Assembly: GCA_016780525.1 (NCBI GenBank)
Contig: JADHLR010000063.1
Span: 1 to 9,069, forward strand
Length of the DNA stretch: 9,069 bases
Direction of reading: 5' to 3'
Source of the DNA: Candidatus Puniceispirillum sp.
Lineage (GTDB): Bacteria > Pseudomonadota > Alphaproteobacteria > Puniceispirillales > Puniceispirillaceae
Of this stretch, positions 7,428 to 9,069 are shown in pieces (the stretch's first letter is position 1; each line of letters starts with the position of its first letter). A program made the translations under genes and the position numbers. The notes below the pieces were generated by a model. The model was not told the origin of the DNA, did no database searches, and saw only the letters and a list, made by a program, of their open reading frames with translations.

Positions 7428-7448
7428 GAATACCGATCTGTGGTATTC
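7428..7448 (-). promoter_or_regulatory. Leader hairpin between the riboswitch and gcvT, possible expression platform
   Basis: A perfect 7-bp stem (GAATACC with GGTATTC) and a 7-nt loop begin right at the 3' edge of the second aptamer. On the minus strand the next bases are ATCTTTTATCG, a short interrupted U-run. This could be a weak, AU-rich terminator or anti-terminator partner through which glycine binding controls gcvTHP. A translational mechanism cannot be excluded. Confidence 0.35.
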
Positions 7449-7706
7449 GCCCCTTCTGTCGCGGAACCTGAGAGATTAGCTGTTTCCAATCACCGGCCAT
7501 TTTGACCTGATTGGCTGATCACCTGATCCCTTTGTCGTTGCCGACTGGTCCAAACGATCACCAGTTTTCCCCTTCGGTGGACACTGCCGTGTCGCTTTCC
7601 AGAGTGCTCACATGAAAGTGTACTTTTACCTGAGAGTTTCTGGGGGTTTGCTCCTTCGGTGTTGCCGTTACCGCGTTGCTGCGGCAAGCAATCTCTCCCC
7701 TCTCAT
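7449..7706 (-). promoter_or_regulatory. Tandem glycine riboswitch upstream of gcvTHP
   Basis: Both aptamer signatures occur twice in order on the minus strand. Aptamer 1 begins with GAGAGGGGAGAG (about 7695-7706) and continues with CACCGAAGGAG (forward 7651-7661) and CTCTCAGG (7629-7636). The CTCTGG linker follows, and aptamer 2 has CCACCGAAGGGG (7569-7580) and CTCTCAGG (7467-7474), closing with GACAGAAGGGG. This is the classic two-aptamer glycine sensor, which normally turns gcvT on when glycine is plentiful. The arm between the two signatures is 14 nt in aptamer 1 but 94 nt in aptamer 2. The long arm can form a hairpin at 7486-7514 (7-bp plus 4-bp stem) and one at 7544-7565 (6 bp). With its promoters and the leader hairpin, this element fills most of the 522-bp gene-free stretch between gcvT and pepF. 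Confidence 0.93.
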
Positions 7707-7721
7707 GTATCGAGCAAAATC

Positions 7722-7750
7722 ACGCTAACGCATTTTTTATTTTTCGGCAA
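7722..7750 (-). promoter_or_regulatory. Possible promoter of the gcvTHP operon
   Basis: On the minus strand TTGCCG (forward 7745-7750; 4 of 6 consensus) is followed after 17 bp by TAGCGT (forward 7722-7727; 3 of 6). The start point would fall near 7715, about 10 nt before the riboswitch, which is where it would be expected. The match itself is weak. Confidence 0.3.
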
Positions 7751-7833
7751 GTCGGATGAATTTCAGGCTGGTCGAAGCCCGAAAAGGGTGCCTTTGTTGC
7801 GGTGAATTATCCAAAAAGGTTTTTAAAACGCAC

Positions 7834-7864
7834 TTGAGAATGTTCTTACCTATGCTCATATAAC
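7834..7864 (+). promoter_or_regulatory. Possible promoter of the pepF-type gene
   Basis: TTGAGA (7834-7839; 5 of 6 consensus) and TATAAC (7859-7864; 5 of 6) are separated by 19 bp, slightly longer than ideal. Transcription would start near 7871, leaving a leader of about 47 nt before the ATG. Confidence 0.4.
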
Positions 7865-7917
7865 AAAAACGATCAAATGCCCGTGCCCCTACGCTGTTCG
7901 AAAAGTGAAGCTTTGCA

Positions 7918-9069
7918 ATGCCCGATTCCTGTCCGATTTGGAGCCTGAGTGACCTCTATGATGGCGTTGAGGCGCCAGCATTACAAACCGATATTGCGGC
8001 TTGCCGTGAGGCGGCTAGCATGCTGGCGAAAGACTGGCAGGGCAAGATTGGCACAATTTCAGGCGCGCAATTGGCTGATGTGATTATCGCTTATGAGGCA
8101 GTGCTTGAACGGCTTGGCAAGGTGCAAAGCCACGCGCAGCTATTATTCGCCGCTAATACGAATAATCCGGCGATTGCCAAACATCATCAGTCGATTCGTG
8201 AAGTTGGTGCAGAAATTGGCGCGTCGCTTTTGTTTGTTGAACTTGAGCTTGCACGCCTTGACGAAGGTCATATTCAAAAATTACTGGGCGACGCTGGTTT
8301 GGCGCGGTTTTCACCCTGGTTACGGCGGGTGCGGGCAATGGCACCGTACCAATTATCTGACGAAATTGAAAAAATGATTGCCGAACGCGCGCCAACAGGT
8401 GCCGGAGCTTGGGTGCGATTATTTGATGAAACCACAACGGCAATGCGTTTTGCCTTTCAAGGCACTGATGTAACTGAAGCGGAAATTCTGGATGCGCTAT
8501 CCAGCAACGATGCGGCCAAGCGCAAAGAGGCAGGCCAGTCTTTATCGACAACTTTGAAAGATCATCAAAGATTGCTGTCGCTGGTTATGAATACCATCGC
8601 CAAGGACAAGCAGATCGAAGATGGCTGGCGCGGTTTTGCGCGGCCAGTGTCATCGCGCAATCTGGCAAATGATGTTGATGATCATGTTGTTGATGCGCTG
8701 GTGCAGGCAGTGAATGACCGCAATGCTGATCTGTCGCATCGCTATTACAGCCTCAAAGCTCGCTGGATGGGTAAAAAGCAAATTGACTGGTGGGATCGTA
8801 ATGCGCCATTGCCCAGTGATGATGACCGGCATTATGACTGGGGTGAAGCAAAGCAGATTGTGCTTGATGCATTTCACGGCTTTGATCCCGAAATGGCCAA
8901 GATTGCCTTGCCGTTTTTCGAGCAGAACTGGATTGATGCGGCACCGCGGGCGGGCAAAAGCTCGGGCGCATTCTCGCATCCGGTTGTGCCATCAGCGCAT
9001 CCCTATATTTTGATGAATTTTGCTGGAAAATCGCGCGATGTGATGACTTTGGCACATGAAATGGGGCAT
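7918..9069 (+). CDS. pepF: Oligoendopeptidase F-type M3 metallopeptidase, 3' end outside the window
   Basis: M3B peptidases of this type cut short peptides in the cytosol with a single zinc ion and recycle amino acids. The first 384 residues are present and the frame is open to the edge. The start MPDSCPIWSLSDLYDG is typical of the family. The N-terminal half is helical and charged, with LSDEIEKMIAERAPTG (about residues 147-162) and AWVRLFDE as in PepF N-domains. A region resembling the start of the catalytic domain follows, with FARPVSSRN and DWWDRNAPLP. The last visible residues are TLAHEMGH, where HEMGH (380-384) is the HExxH zinc and catalytic motif. The third zinc ligand and about 200 residues lie beyond the window. 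A stop codon just upstream in frame makes this ATG the only reasonable start. Its binding site is weak. It diverges from gcvT. The assignment to M3B is firm; the exact subfamily and substrates are not. Confidence 0.92.
   Translation, partial: MPDSCPIWSLSDLYDGVEAPALQTDIAACREAASMLAKDWQGKIGTISGAQLADVIIAYEAVLERLGKVQSHAQLLFAANTNNPAIAKHHQSIREVGAEIGASLLFVELELARLDEGHIQKLLGDAGLARFSPWLRRVRAMAPYQLSDEIEKMIAERAPTGAGAWVRLFDETTTAMRFAFQGTDVTEAEILDALSSNDAAKRKEAGQSLSTTLKDHQRLLSLVMNTIAKDKQIEDGWRGFARPVSSRNLANDVDDHVVDALVQAVNDRNADLSHRYYSLKARWMGKKQIDWWDRNAPLPSDDDRHYDWGEAKQIVLDAFHGFDPEMAKIALPFFEQNWIDAAPRAGKSSGAFSHPVVPSAHPYILMNFAGKSRDVMTLAHEMGH

Noticed and set aside
8153..8551. 132-residue open frame antisense to the pepF-type gene
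   Set aside because: The plus-strand frame is continuous from 7918 to the edge with clear M3 peptidase motifs. The antisense frame has no recognisable feature.
1..9069. CRISPR array, tRNA or rRNA genes, insertion sequences, prophage or defence genes
   Set aside because: I saw no repeat-spacer pattern, cloverleaf-like segment, transposase motif or phage-like protein on either strand. The window appears to be core metabolism.

Overview
The window looks like ordinary chromosome from an alphaproteobacterium. The genes are densely packed housekeeping genes of mid GC content. The proteobacterial-type proteins, the single-chain glycine decarboxylase and the tandem glycine riboswitch ahead of gcvT all fit. 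A marine SAR116-like lineage is possible, but that is an impression from the protein sequences and was not tested.

Layout from left to right. (1) The first 29 codons of an unrecognised gene run off the left edge on the minus strand. (2) A minus-strand panB-panC pair makes pantoate and then pantothenate. (3) A plus-strand gene for a DUF849/BKACE-type beta-keto acid cleavage enzyme diverges from panB and converges on gcvP with only 22 bp between the two stop codons. (4) A minus-strand gcvT-gcvH-gcvP operon encodes the T, H and P proteins of the glycine cleavage system. A two-aptamer glycine riboswitch precedes it, and its second aptamer carries an unusually long arm. (5) A plus-strand pepF-type M3 oligoendopeptidase diverges from gcvT and is cut by the right edge exactly at its HEMGH zinc motif.

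How the genes may work together. The glycine cleavage system turns glycine into CO2, ammonia, NADH and 5,10-methylene-tetrahydrofolate. PanB uses 5,10-methylene-THF as its hydroxymethyl donor. PanC then makes pantothenate, the precursor of CoA, and the BKACE enzyme uses acetyl-CoA as co-substrate. This shared C1/CoA theme is an inference from known biochemistry; the genes are in separate transcription units.

I found no mobile element, CRISPR array, tRNA, rRNA or phage gene, and no convincing undescribed system. The points most worth a second look are the enlarged arm of the second glycine aptamer, the apparent active-site substitutions in the BKACE enzyme, and the structured gap between gcvH and gcvP.
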